In this document: positions 28,291 to 37,079 of the stretch, piece after piece
Layout of the letters: each line of letters begins with the position of its first letter
How positions within the stretch are numbered: position 1 is the first letter of the stretch
Assembly: GCF_014803385.1 (NCBI RefSeq)
Contig: NZ_JACYFC010000002.1
Location: 62,001 to 126,000 of the forward strand
DNA: 64,000 nucleotides
Direction: 5' to 3'
Source: Marinomonas colpomeniae
GTDB lineage: Bacteria; Pseudomonadota; Gammaproteobacteria; Pseudomonadales; Marinomonadaceae
Notes under the pieces: generated by a model
What the model saw: only the letters and a program-made list of their open reading frames with translations
Told to the model about the DNA's origin: nothing
Database searches by the model: none
Translations under genes and position numbers: made by a program

Positions 28291-28851
28291 ATGACTTTGA
28301 TGAATCAATCGGCCGCGCTACAGTTTGACTACCGCTGGGCGCCTATACATCGAATTAATAAGATAAAAGTATCCCAAGCATTGTGGCCTTGGTTGATCAC
28401 TCAGACCTCTCTCACTGCAAAGTTACAAAGCCTTGGCACATTGGCGGTTGAAGTCATTGATGACGCATGGGGAACACCTACAACCCGCGAGCGGAGACGT
28501 CTTAACCTGCGCCCTCGTGAAGCCGCTAGAATTCGTACCGTATTATTAAAAGTAGATGGAATTGCAGTGATTTATGCGCGCTCTATTATTCCAGCAAGAT
28601 CTCTACGAGGACATTGGCGACAGGTAAAACATTTAAAAGATAAACCATTGGGTGGCTATTTATTTCAACATAGAGCGCTTACTAGAAGCGGTATAGAGGT
28701 CACTCAATTACCTAAAAGCATGTTCCCAAACCAGCCTGAGCCTTTATGGGCAAGACGCTCAGTATTTCAGCAGTTCGGTCCGGGAATATTAGTCAATGAA
28801 GCCTTCTTTGATGAAATTAATCACCTAACAGCGCCGCTTGGATTTTTATGA
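28291..28851 (+). CDS. ubiC: Chorismate pyruvate-lyase
   Basis: 186 residues. It converts chorismate to 4-hydroxybenzoate and pyruvate, the first committed step of ubiquinone synthesis. Family elements include WLITQTSLTAKLQ, REVxL-like RTVLLKVDGIAVIYARSIIP, and the C-terminal WARRSVFQQFGPGILVNEAFF. Its stop overlaps the ubiA start (ATGA), so the two are probably translationally coupled. Confidence 0.93.
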   Translation: MTLMNQSAALQFDYRWAPIHRINKIKVSQALWPWLITQTSLTAKLQSLGTLAVEVIDDAWGTPTTRERRRLNLRPREAARIRTVLLKVDGIAVIYARSIIPARSLRGHWRQVKHLKDKPLGGYLFQHRALTRSGIEVTQLPKSMFPNQPEPLWARRSVFQQFGPGILVNEAFFDEINHLTAPLGFL

Positions 28852-29702
28852 GTAAGCTAAAAGATTATACAGAGCTCACGCGTTTTAACCGCCCTATTGG
28901 GTCATTTTTACTGATGTGGCCAACATTGTGGGCATTATGGTTAGCATCTGATGGCATACCTGATTTGCACTTAATAATTATCTTCGTTTTAGGGGTATTT
29001 AGTATGCGGTCGGCTGGCTGTGTCATTAATGATTACGCAGATAGAAAAGTCGACGGCAGTGTAGAGCGAACAAAAAATAGACCTTTGCCATCGGGTCGTG
29101 TGTCAGAAAAAGAAGCTTTAGGTCTTTTCGCAGCACTCTGTATATTAAGCTTTGTTTTAGTACTCTTCACTGATGTAAGAACGATCTTATTGTCTGTTGT
29201 CGGACTAGGGCTTGCTGCTCTTTATCCATTTATGAAGCGATATACGCACCTACCTCAATTGTTCCTTGGCTTGGCCTTTTCTTGGGCGATCCCAATGGCA
29301 TACAGTGCTCAAGGTGGTGATTTAAGTGACCCGATATTGTGGATGCTATTTGTTGCCAACTGTTTTTGGACGATTGCTTACGACACATATTATGCGATGA
29401 CAGACCGTAAAGATGACCTAAAAATTGGCGTAAAGTCGACGGCGATCTTATTTGGAGAATATGATTTATTTGTCATCCTTTGCTTGCAAGCTTTAACCCT
29501 GTCTCTTTTGACGTGTATTGGCTTACTAGCAGGACTTCATTGGTTATACTTTATTTCACTATTGGTTTGTGTTGGACTCTTTTATCAGCAATTCCAACAA
29601 GCCAAAGATCGCGAAGAACAGGCTTGTTTTCGGTCTTTTTTAGACAATAACCGTGTTGGTTATTGTGTATTCATTGGTTTAGCCGCGAACTTTTTTATGT
29701 AA
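28848..29702 (+). CDS. ubiA: 4-hydroxybenzoate polyprenyltransferase
   Basis: 284 residues, integral membrane protein with ~8 helices. The two Asp-rich prenyl-diphosphate motifs are NDYADRKVDGSVERTKNRPL and DTYYAMTDRKDDLKIGVKST. It attaches the polyprenyl tail to the 4-hydroxybenzoate made by UbiC. The start codon overlaps the ubiC stop. Confidence 0.96.
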   Translation: MSKLKDYTELTRFNRPIGSFLLMWPTLWALWLASDGIPDLHLIIIFVLGVFSMRSAGCVINDYADRKVDGSVERTKNRPLPSGRVSEKEALGLFAALCILSFVLVLFTDVRTILLSVVGLGLAALYPFMKRYTHLPQLFLGLAFSWAIPMAYSAQGGDLSDPILWMLFVANCFWTIAYDTYYAMTDRKDDLKIGVKSTAILFGEYDLFVILCLQALTLSLLTCIGLLAGLHWLYFISLLVCVGLFYQQFQQAKDREEQACFRSFLDNNRVGYCVFIGLAANFFM

Positions 29703-29722
29703 TATATGGCAAAGTTGTGACA

Positions 29723-29756
29723 ATGTAATCTAATTGTCACATAAGGTCGATTTAAT
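29723..29756 (+). promoter_or_regulatory. Candidate Pho-box promoter of phoBR
   Basis: ATGTAAT-CTAA-TTGTCAC (29723-29740) gives two 7-mers 4 nt apart, close to the CTGTCAT-N4-CTGTCAT consensus. Exactly 10 nt later comes TTTAAT (29751-29756) as a -10. The pstS promoter has the same spacing. The same DNA also contains a perfect inverted repeat, TGTGACAAT/ATTGTCACA (29716-29741). It predicts PhoB autoregulation. Confidence 0.7.
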
Positions 29757-29786
29757 GAAACCGTTCCTGAGATGAGGGTATATCCT

Positions 29787-30482
29787 GTGACCGGTAAAAA
29801 AGTATTAATAATTGACGACGAATCTTCCATACGCGAAATGATTGCCATTGCACTTGAAATGGCAGGTTACGAGTATTTGGAAGCAGAAAATATCCAGCAA
29901 GCTCATGAAATCATTGTCGACCATCGACCTGATCTTATTCTTGTGGATTGGATGATGCCTGGCGGCAGTGGCATTGAGCTCACGCGCCGTCTGAAAAAAG
30001 ACACCACCACGGCTGAAATCCCTGTGATTATGCTGACGGCAAAAAGTGAAGAAGACAACAAAATACAAGGTCTAGAAGTCGGTGCGGATGACTACATCAC
30101 CAAACCTTTTTCACCTCGTGAATTGGTTGCAAGGTTGAAAGCAGTATTACGTCGCGCAACACCTCAAGGTATTGACGAGCCAATTGAAATTGAGGGCCTT
30201 ACTCTTGATCCAATTAGTCAGCGAGTAACCATCGGAAACCGCCCATTAGACATGGGACCAACGGAATATCGATTACTAAAATTTTTAATGACTCACCAAG
30301 AACGAGCCTACTCCAGAGCACAGCTTTTGGATCAAGTTTGGGGTGGTAATGTCTATGTGGAAGAACGTACCGTTGATGTTCATATTCGTCGATTACGTAA
30401 AGCCATTGGCAGCTCCCATGACTCCTTGATACAAACAGTGCGAGGGACAGGTTACCGATTTTCAGCAAAAAGGTCCGCATGA
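29787..30482 (+). CDS. phoB: Phosphate regulon response regulator PhoB
   Basis: 231 residues from a GTG start at 29787. That codon has TGAGGG 7 nt upstream and gives the family N-terminus MTGKKVLIIDDE. The ATG at 29772 lies upstream of this ribosome-binding site and is rejected. Receiver: acidic pair D10-D11, phosphoacceptor D54 (LILVDWMMPG), Lys in TKPFSPREL. The C-terminal winged helix includes RAQLLDQVWGGNVYVEERTVDVHIRRLRK. It activates pst and other genes under phosphate limitation. Overlaps phoR by 4 nt. Confidence 0.96.
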   Translation: MTGKKVLIIDDESSIREMIAIALEMAGYEYLEAENIQQAHEIIVDHRPDLILVDWMMPGGSGIELTRRLKKDTTTAEIPVIMLTAKSEEDNKIQGLEVGADDYITKPFSPRELVARLKAVLRRATPQGIDEPIEIEGLTLDPISQRVTIGNRPLDMGPTEYRLLKFLMTHQERAYSRAQLLDQVWGGNVYVEERTVDVHIRRLRKAIGSSHDSLIQTVRGTGYRFSAKRSA

Positions 30483-31816
30483 AAAACGTTTGGCGAAACA
30501 CCATTATTAGTTGGCTCATCGGATTAGCAGCCTGTGTTGTCATCGGCCTTATTCTTGGACAGTTACTCGGTGTTTTGCTGCTGTATGTTCTAGGCTCTCT
30601 GTATTGGCAACTTTACCAGCTCTACCAGTTCCATAATTGGTTGCGCTACTCTGGAAAAGCGGCACCTCCTGAAGCCAGTGGTATTTGGGGGCAAGTATTT
30701 GATGCTGTTTATCGTTTACAGAAAAAACAACGTAAATCTAAGCGTCGCATGCGCCAAGCCCTAACTCGAATTGAAAGCTCGACCACCGCCTTAAAAGAAG
30801 GTGTCATCATGGCGGATAATCAGGGTAATTTGGAATGGTGGAACAACTCCGCTGCGCATTTTCTCGGTCTTATGCGTCCTGTAGATCGAGGTCAAATAAT
30901 TACCAACATTGTCCGCAGTCCTGAGTTTTTCCGCTACTTTTCTCAAAAGCGTTTTGGTGAACCTTTGGTTATTCAGTCTCCAGCCAAAGAAGGCGTTTAT
31001 TTAGAAATTCAAACCACACTGTACGATAAAAACGATCATTTAATATTTGTTCGTGACGTAACCCGTCTGCACCTATTAGAAAAAATGCGTAAAGACTTTG
31101 TTGCCAATGCATCTCACGAGCTCAAAACCCCTCTAACCGTTATCAAAGGCTATTTAGAAACGCTTAGTATGTTTGCAGACAGTTTGCCAAAAAGCATGCA
31201 GAAAGGCATCGTCAACATGTCTGAGCAATCTGAACGTATGGAACAGCTAATTGAAGATCTTCTGCTGCTTTCTCGCTTAGAAAGCGATGACAAACGAGAA
31301 GAAAATCAATGGCATAAAATATCAGATTTAACTCAGTCTATTCAGAAAGCAATAGAACCGATTCTGACTGGTGAGCATACGCTGATTATCGATATTCCCG
31401 ATGACGCACGTTTATACGGCTCTTATAAAGAGTTATACAGCGCATTCTCTAACCTCATCGTCAATGCAGTGAAATACTCACCTGATGGTGGCAACATAGA
31501 GATAAAATGGGAATCGAGTGATTTAAATGGTGTTTTTTCTATTAAGGACTCTGGATTAGGCATTGATCCTAGATACATTCCTCGATTAACAGAACGTTTT
31601 TTCCGAGTAGATAAAGGTCGGGGCTCTAAAACAGGAGGAACAGGTCTTGGTCTAGCTATCGTCAAGCATGTATTACTACACCATGACGCGAAGCTACAGA
31701 TACGGAGTCAACCTAATTACGGAAGTACTTTTTCATGTCACTTCCCAGTAAGCAGGACCAGAACGGACAGTATTCAGACGATATCACCCACTCATAATGA
31801 TGAGCCAACCATGTAA
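30479..31816 (+). CDS. phoR: Phosphate regulon sensor kinase PhoR
   Basis: 445 residues. Two closely spaced N-terminal TM helices (~8-45) with almost no periplasmic domain, a charged region, a PAS domain (~95-195), then HisKA with H213 (ASHELKTPLT) and HATPase_c (NAVKYSPDGG, DSGLGIDPRYIPRLTERFFRVDKG). PhoR senses phosphate indirectly through PstSCAB and PhoU, consistent with the lack of a sensor loop. ATGA overlap with phoB. Confidence 0.95.
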   Translation: MKNVWRNTIISWLIGLAACVVIGLILGQLLGVLLLYVLGSLYWQLYQLYQFHNWLRYSGKAAPPEASGIWGQVFDAVYRLQKKQRKSKRRMRQALTRIESSTTALKEGVIMADNQGNLEWWNNSAAHFLGLMRPVDRGQIITNIVRSPEFFRYFSQKRFGEPLVIQSPAKEGVYLEIQTTLYDKNDHLIFVRDVTRLHLLEKMRKDFVANASHELKTPLTVIKGYLETLSMFADSLPKSMQKGIVNMSEQSERMEQLIEDLLLLSRLESDDKREENQWHKISDLTQSIQKAIEPILTGEHTLIIDIPDDARLYGSYKELYSAFSNLIVNAVKYSPDGGNIEIKWESSDLNGVFSIKDSGLGIDPRYIPRLTERFFRVDKGRGSKTGGTGLGLAIVKHVLLHHDAKLQIRSQPNYGSTFSCHFPVSRTRTDSIQTISPTHNDEPTM

Positions 31817-31822
31817 AAAATG

Positions 31823-31860
31823 AAAAAGGGAAGCTAGCAATATACCAACTCCCCTTTTTT
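31823..31860. terminator. Probable terminator between phoR and the response regulator gene
   Basis: AAAAAGGG (31823-31830) pairs with CCCTTTTT at 31852-31859 over a loop of about 21 nt. The long loop makes it weaker than the other terminators here, but it lies between convergent genes. Confidence 0.6.
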
Positions 31861-31877
31861 AATTACTCTAAATTGAA

Positions 31878-32747
31878 TTATAAACTATCAAACAACTGAC
31901 CAATAAAGTCTTCTTTTTCCTTATCTTGATCTATCAAACCTAGTGTTACCGTCAAAAACGTTGAGTCATGCTTCTTCTCAGTGGTCGCTACAGCTTGAAT
32001 ATAATAGTTCAAACGATTCACAGTACCTTTATGTTCTAAATCCAATACAGCCTGCCCTAACACTTGAGGAACAACGTCATCACTTTTGATCAACATAGTC
32101 GCTACTTGCTTACTAAACTGAATGACCATGCAACGAAATTGCTTACCTTCAAAACGAACAATTGTTGGAACCTTGACGTCTTTTATAGAGGGATCTTTCA
32201 GGAGTTTTTCGGCTTTTACTGGTGCCTCTGGTGTAGTGAATTTTGTCGCTTCCACCGGCTTCGATGACTTATTAGCGCCCATTAACACATCAATAGAAGC
32301 TGCTTGCACACCACCAGCCCCGCCAGAGCTTCGAGGGTCTTTTGCCGTCAAACGCTTTTCTAAACCATGTTTTTTAGCGGCTGAAAGTACTTTACTGCCC
32401 AGCTGATCACCTGAAAATGGCTTGCCGAGATAATCTGTCACACCTGCCTGTACCGCTTCCACCACATGACTTTTATCACCACGACTAGTAATCATGACGA
32501 AGGGGACATCTTCTTTTTTATATTCGGGCTGTTCTCGGCACCATTTAAGTAACTCAACACCTGTCATTTCAGGCATCTCCCAGTCACATAAAATCATATC
32601 AAACTTCGTTTTTAAAAGAAGTTGCTGTGCTTTACGGCCATTTATCGCGTCTTCAACCTCAACTGCAGGAAATTGCTTTCGTAAAGCTCGACGGATTAAA
32701 TCACGAGTAAATGAAGCATCATCTACAACCAATATTTTTAGCGACAT
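31878..32747 (-). CDS. Response regulator with receiver domain and a PilZ-like C-terminal region
   Basis: 289 residues from the ATG at 32747, which overlaps the stop of the upstream cysZ gene (TGATG); a GTG one codon earlier is possible. The receiver (~1-125) has acidic residues in VVDDAS, phosphoacceptor Asp in FDMILCDWEMPEMTG, and Lys in LGKPFSGDQ. A Gly/Ala/Ser-rich linker leads to a ~95-residue beta-rich domain (from VPTIVRFEGKQF) that faintly resembles PilZ, without the RxxxR motif. No DNA-binding domain, so it probably works by protein contact. The partner kinase is unknown. Confidence 0.8.
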   Translation of the reverse strand: MSLKILVVDDASFTRDLIRRALRKQFPAVEVEDAINGRKAQQLLLKTKFDMILCDWEMPEMTGVELLKWCREQPEYKKEDVPFVMITSRGDKSHVVEAVQAGVTDYLGKPFSGDQLGSKVLSAAKKHGLEKRLTAKDPRSSGGAGGVQAASIDVLMGANKSSKPVEATKFTTPEAPVKAEKLLKDPSIKDVKVPTIVRFEGKQFRCMVIQFSKQVATMLIKSDDVVPQVLGQAVLDLEHKGTVNRLNYYIQAVATTEKKHDSTFLTVTLGLIDQDKEKEDFIGQLFDSL

Positions 32748-33526
32748 CACAATGTTCCATTAGAGCGATCTAGCAAGGCTGAAAAATCGCCATGTTCTGA
32801 TCTAAAAACCGAAATCCACAAAAGTGTTGCTGCCACAACAGCAATCGGCATTACAAATAAGTTAAAGAAAGGAATGGTTAAGCCCACCATCACAATCCCT
32901 CCAAAAGTCCAACACAACAAAGGCTTAGTACGTAATGCCATTCTCATGTCATGAAATTTCACTTTATTATTATCAAATGCATAGTCCATATACTGAATCG
33001 ATAACATCCAGCATGAAAACAATAATAGCAAAACAGGCGCAATAACATTCACTATTGGTATAAAAGACAACAAAAGTAACAAAATAAAACGAGGTAAGAA
33101 ATACAGTATCTTTTGAAGCTCTCTTTGCAAGGATCGCCCAATGATTAATAAAACCACCGTTGCCGTTAATTCTTCATCAAATATTTTTCCTGTTTGTTTT
33201 TCTTCTACCTTTTCAGCCAAAAATGCCATAAACGGTGCCGCTAAAATATTGATACCGACTGAAAAACTGTAAAATAAAAGGACACTAATAATCGCGCCAA
33301 AAATCAAATAAAACAGCCAATTCAAAAAAGAGACCCACTCAGGCACGTACCCCATAGCGGAATCTAATAAGCTCTGAAAATAGCTGAATGCCACCATATA
33401 GATTAAGCCCATCAGAAAAAAATTCGCCAATAGCGGTACTAATATAAACAATCGTAATTCTTTTGATAGGACTAAGGGTAAAGCTCTTAAAAAAGCACTC
33501 GCGGCTTTAAAGGGGTGTGTAATCAC
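32747..33526 (-). CDS. cysZ: Sulfate transporter CysZ
   Basis: 259 residues with several hydrophobic segments, EI24/CysZ family. The N-terminus (FKAASAFLRALPLVLSKELRLFILVPLLANF), the central LAAPFMAFLAEKVEE and MDYAFDNNKVKFHDMRMALR match CysZ. CysZ moves sulfate into the cytoplasm for assimilation. It is translationally coupled (TGATG) to the downstream response regulator, an odd pairing. Confidence 0.9.
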   Translation of the reverse strand: MITHPFKAASAFLRALPLVLSKELRLFILVPLLANFFLMGLIYMVAFSYFQSLLDSAMGYVPEWVSFLNWLFYLIFGAIISVLLFYSFSVGINILAAPFMAFLAEKVEEKQTGKIFDEELTATVVLLIIGRSLQRELQKILYFLPRFILLLLLSFIPIVNVIAPVLLLLFSCWMLSIQYMDYAFDNNKVKFHDMRMALRTKPLLCWTFGGIVMVGLTIPFFNLFVMPIAVVAATLLWISVFRSEHGDFSALLDRSNGTL

Positions 33527-33713
33527 AGAATCTCTTGCCTTTTGTTTTCATTAATATAATTAGGTGCAGAATATCACGACCGCTTTCATGGCTCCACACA
33601 GTACAGTGAATAATGTAATACCACTTTATTCACTGTGTATTAATCACACAAATATGTTTTTTTTGTTTATGATAGAGAAATAATCTATGAAGTGGAATTT
33701 AAGGTTTTTTATT

Positions 33714-34223
33714 ATGCGTTTTTTATGTTCTTCAACATTACTGTTTCTCTCTCTTCTATCTGCATCGTCTTATGCGTTAGACAAGCCAAAAGATAGAGTG
33801 ATATTGACCATATCAGGAGCAATAAGTACAACGAATGTAGGACAAGAGGCTCAATTTGATTTGGAGATGCTACAAGCACTGCCACAACATACTATTACAA
33901 CGCACAATCCATGGACTGAAGGTGAACATACCTATCAAGGCTTTTCTCTTAAAGATTTACTAGACAGTTTGGGTAACCAAGGTACTCTATTGCAAATTTC
34001 TGCCCTCAATCAATACATGACGGAGGCACCTTTGAAGGACTACACAGTTGAAGGTGCTATTCTTGCGACCCATCAAGACGGTAAACCAATGAGCGTCAGA
34101 AAGCTCGGTCCTATTATGGTCATCTATCCATTTGATACCAACAACGACCTTAAAACTGAAGTGTATTATGGTCGTTCCGTTTGGCAGGTTAGCCAGATAA
34201 ATACACTTATCATAACGGAGTAA
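33714..34223 (+). CDS. Periplasmic SUOX-fold (molybdopterin-binding-like) protein without cofactor cysteine
   Basis: 169 residues from ATG 33714 (AAGG 8 nt upstream); an ATG at 33687 would add nine residues. Signal peptide to about SSYA. The mature part resembles the oxidoreductase molybdopterin-binding domain: a strand ILTISGAIS, DLEMLQALPQHTITTHNPWTEGEHTYQGFSLKDLL, and the end WQVSQI. It has no cysteine after the signal peptide, so it cannot coordinate molybdenum as YedY/sulfite oxidases do. I infer a ligand-binding or sensory role for the kinase gene 6 bp downstream. Confidence 0.7.
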   Translation: MRFLCSSTLLFLSLLSASSYALDKPKDRVILTISGAISTTNVGQEAQFDLEMLQALPQHTITTHNPWTEGEHTYQGFSLKDLLDSLGNQGTLLQISALNQYMTEAPLKDYTVEGAILATHQDGKPMSVRKLGPIMVIYPFDTNNDLKTEVYYGRSVWQVSQINTLIITE

Positions 34224-34229
34224 TGAACA

Positions 34230-36050
34230 GTGCCTTTATTCGGGAAGAATGCGTGGCGATCAAAATTAAAAAAATGGATTTTATATGGCTTTATTACACT
34301 TATTATAGCAATAGCGGTGGCGGTATCCGGCATCATCACCTACACCAATGACAGTGCTAAAGATAATAATCGTAGAGTGCTCGAAAACTCGCTATGGAAC
34401 GCTCTTCAGCTACAAATACAGTCATACCGCTTTCTCAACTACCTAATTGAACTTGAGGACAGCGACTACCCTCTGAATGGCAATGCACTTTTTGAATATG
34501 ATTTATTAATGAGTCGGGTCGATTTACTTACAGAAAGTAGAGTCGGTTCCCTCATTCGTAGCTTCGAAGAAGGACGTATTGTTAAATTGATGAACATTGC
34601 TAATGGTGAGTTGGAACTCCTTAGTTTTAATGTCTCTCAGCTAGAAAATGGAGACACCTCCTACCTTCCAAACTTAATTAGTCGAATTCAGCGTATTGAA
34701 AAACAAATCAACGAATTAATGACATTGATTAACAAAGGCAATATTGAGTACAAAAACAATCAAAATCAGAAGCTAAAAAATAACTTAAACGCGATTGAAC
34801 TCCTTTCTATTACCTTGCTTACTTGTTTATTATTACTCTGTTTTTTCACCGTGAAAATATTGTCTGAGCTAAAAGTAGCAATCAATGACAACGAGAAAAT
34901 CAAAGGCATAATACAAACAAACAATGAGGATAAAGCAAACATATTATCTTTTATTCACCAGGAAGTCCGCTATCCAATAAACGCTATTTTGAGCATCGCT
35001 AAATCGCTAAAAAACAGCAAAGCTATACACTCTCCTATGATGCTGTCTAAAAACATCGAAGAGTCTGGACTCCAGTTACTTCAAACCATAGAAATGTTTT
35101 CTGACTTGGCTCTTATTGAAGCAAACAAGCTGACGTTATCGTCCACTACTGAGCACTTACAAAACAATATTGAAGCCTGTATTTCTATTCTGGAGCCTCA
35201 GATGTCTCGTAAAGGACTACAGAGTATTGTTTACATTGATCCTACGTTATCAACCTATGTGAGTTTTGACTTTATTCGAGTCAAAGAGATTATTACAGCC
35301 TTACTTCAAAACGCCATTATCCATTCCCCTACTGGCAGTATCAGTGTGCAAATCAGGTCCTCATTATTAAGCGCACCGCTTGTGCCCCCACCAATAAATA
35401 CACAAGAAGTAAAAATGCTGCAGATCGCAATCAAGGACACAGGGCTGGGCATGTCTAACCAGTCTCAACAAAAGTTAAGAATTAACCCTTCTTTATTGAT
35501 AAAGCCTGAAGAGCCTATACTAAGTAAGGTCGACTTAAATTTGGCCTTGTGCCATAAGTTAATTCATCTAATGAAAGGAGAAATGCACTTTTCCTGCATT
35601 CCTCAAAAAGGTTGTGAATTTTGGCTCGACATTCCCTTTCATGTCACCAGTAATAATAACGAAGCCAAATTGAATACGAGCATTGTTGTAGAAAACAAAA
35701 GAAAAGCATTATTAATAGAAACAGATAAACATTTAGCGCAAGTAATAGAACTACAGCTAGCTGCTTTAAATATTGAGGCTTTATGTTTAGAAGAAGTTAA
35801 CATTTATGAAAACAAGCATTATGACCTTATCATTCTAGGCAATATGACTTGGTTTGAACACTATGGTCATGAAGCAATTCAGCAATGGAGTGACAGGGGT
35901 TTTCCAATACTCAGCTACTACCCTCAAGTTATTAAAGAAGCTCAACGACCTATCACGCCTCTTTACTTTCCATTAATACAAAGTCAGCTAGAGAAGATTA
36001 TTTGTGATCTATTTAGCACTCAAGAGAGTACACAGGACAAAGAAACATGA
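34230..36050 (+). CDS. Membrane sensor histidine kinase with degenerate C-terminal receiver
   Basis: 606 residues from a GTG start with GGAG 9 nt upstream. TM1 (~16-38), a helical periplasmic domain (~40-188), TM2 (~190-211), HisKA with H243 (FIHQEVRYPINAI), HATPase_c with N361 and D403 (IKDTGLGMS), then a receiver-like domain (~490-600). The H-box reads HQEVRYP instead of HELRTP. In the receiver, the expected phospho-Asp is lost: YDLIILGN stands where YDLIILD would be. Phosphotransfer within the protein therefore looks impossible, although an HPt gene follows with ATGA overlap. Confidence 0.85.
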   Translation: MPLFGKNAWRSKLKKWILYGFITLIIAIAVAVSGIITYTNDSAKDNNRRVLENSLWNALQLQIQSYRFLNYLIELEDSDYPLNGNALFEYDLLMSRVDLLTESRVGSLIRSFEEGRIVKLMNIANGELELLSFNVSQLENGDTSYLPNLISRIQRIEKQINELMTLINKGNIEYKNNQNQKLKNNLNAIELLSITLLTCLLLLCFFTVKILSELKVAINDNEKIKGIIQTNNEDKANILSFIHQEVRYPINAILSIAKSLKNSKAIHSPMMLSKNIEESGLQLLQTIEMFSDLALIEANKLTLSSTTEHLQNNIEACISILEPQMSRKGLQSIVYIDPTLSTYVSFDFIRVKEIITALLQNAIIHSPTGSISVQIRSSLLSAPLVPPPINTQEVKMLQIAIKDTGLGMSNQSQQKLRINPSLLIKPEEPILSKVDLNLALCHKLIHLMKGEMHFSCIPQKGCEFWLDIPFHVTSNNNEAKLNTSIVVENKRKALLIETDKHLAQVIELQLAALNIEALCLEEVNIYENKHYDLIILGNMTWFEHYGHEAIQQWSDRGFPILSYYPQVIKEAQRPITPLYFPLIQSQLEKIICDLFSTQESTQDKET

Positions 36051-36382
36051 TTAATTTTTCTCACTTAGACTCTCTCACTGATTTATTAGGAAAAAGTGTT
36101 ATAAACCAAATTCGATTAGATTATGAGGAAGACAGTACACAAAAAATGATAGGGTTAGAGGAGGCTTGGAATACAAAAGATTATGAACAACTTCAACACA
36201 TAAGCCACTCACTCAAATCTTCCAGCTTGAACATGGGAATGCAATTTTTTGCAGCAAAGTGTCAATGTATTGAAAATGCTGCAGGACAAAAAAATGAACT
36301 GGATATAGCCAACGTGATGGATGGCTTATCCGAAATACATCAGCAATCGTTAAAAGAGCTTCAAGCCTACTTTATCGATTGA
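36047..36382 (+). CDS. Stand-alone HPt phosphotransfer protein
   Basis: 111 residues, all-helical, with the HPt motif HSLKSSSLNMG; H54 is the expected phosphohistidine. It overlaps the kinase gene by 4 nt (ATGA), so production is probably coupled. A separate HPt usually shuttles phosphate between a hybrid kinase receiver and a final response regulator. Here the linked kinase has no working receiver Asp, so the donor is uncertain. Confidence 0.88.
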   Translation: MINFSHLDSLTDLLGKSVINQIRLDYEEDSTQKMIGLEEAWNTKDYEQLQHISHSLKSSSLNMGMQFFAAKCQCIENAAGQKNELDIANVMDGLSEIHQQSLKELQAYFID

Positions 36383-36395
36383 GTCATTCGATTAC

Positions 36396-36938
36396 CTAGG
36401 CTTTAAGTGGAAAGCTCCATGTAAAATCAGTCGCTTCAATAAAGGTAACAACAAACTTTTCCAACCCAAGCTGATCAATCTCTGAAAAGCGTCCCACACT
36501 TGGACTGTCCATATCAAATACGGCAACAAGATTCCCTTCAACCACAACAGGTATTACTACTTCAGATGCGGATGCAGCATCGCATGCGATATGCCCTTCA
36601 AACGCATGCACATCATGAATACGCTGTGTTTCAAGTGTTTTAGCAGCATTACCGCAAACACCTCGGCCAAAAGGAATACGAGTGCAAGCAACATTGCCAA
36701 CATAAGGCCCAAGCACAAGCTCACTTTCACCAAGGGATTTACCGTCTACTAACTTTTCACGAGAAAAATAGAAGCCAGACCAATTAAGATCTGGAATAGT
36801 TTGCATGACAAAAGCAGCAAACTGAGCGGCGTTACAAATTAAATCACGCTCTCCACTTAACAAAGCGGCTAGTTGAACATTGAGTTCGTTGTAGTTATCT
36901 TGAGGAGAAACAGTAGAATCAACTTTTATGGTAAACAT
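36396..36938 (-). CDS. msrC: Free methionine-(R)-sulfoxide reductase (GAF type)
   Basis: 180 residues. Single GAF domain with the three redox cysteines of the fRMsr family: C85 (VACTRIPFG), C95 (RGVCGNA) and C119 (HIACDAASASE). The enzyme reduces free Met-R-sulfoxide in the cytoplasm using thioredoxin. It stands alone, convergent with the HPt gene (13-bp gap, no terminator visible). Confidence 0.94.
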   Translation of the reverse strand: MFTIKVDSTVSPQDNYNELNVQLAALLSGERDLICNAAQFAAFVMQTIPDLNWSGFYFSREKLVDGKSLGESELVLGPYVGNVACTRIPFGRGVCGNAAKTLETQRIHDVHAFEGHIACDAASASEVVIPVVVEGNLVAVFDMDSPSVGRFSEIDQLGLEKFVVTFIEATDFTWSFPLKA

Positions 36939-37079
36939 CGAACTTTACACCAGATCAAATAAAAAATTGATGATAGCAAAGTATGTAAAAGAGAAAAATA
37001 AAACGCCTAAGAAAGAATCGACCCCTTGTGATTACAATACAAGACAACACTAGTATCAATAACAAGAGGTCGGCATCTC

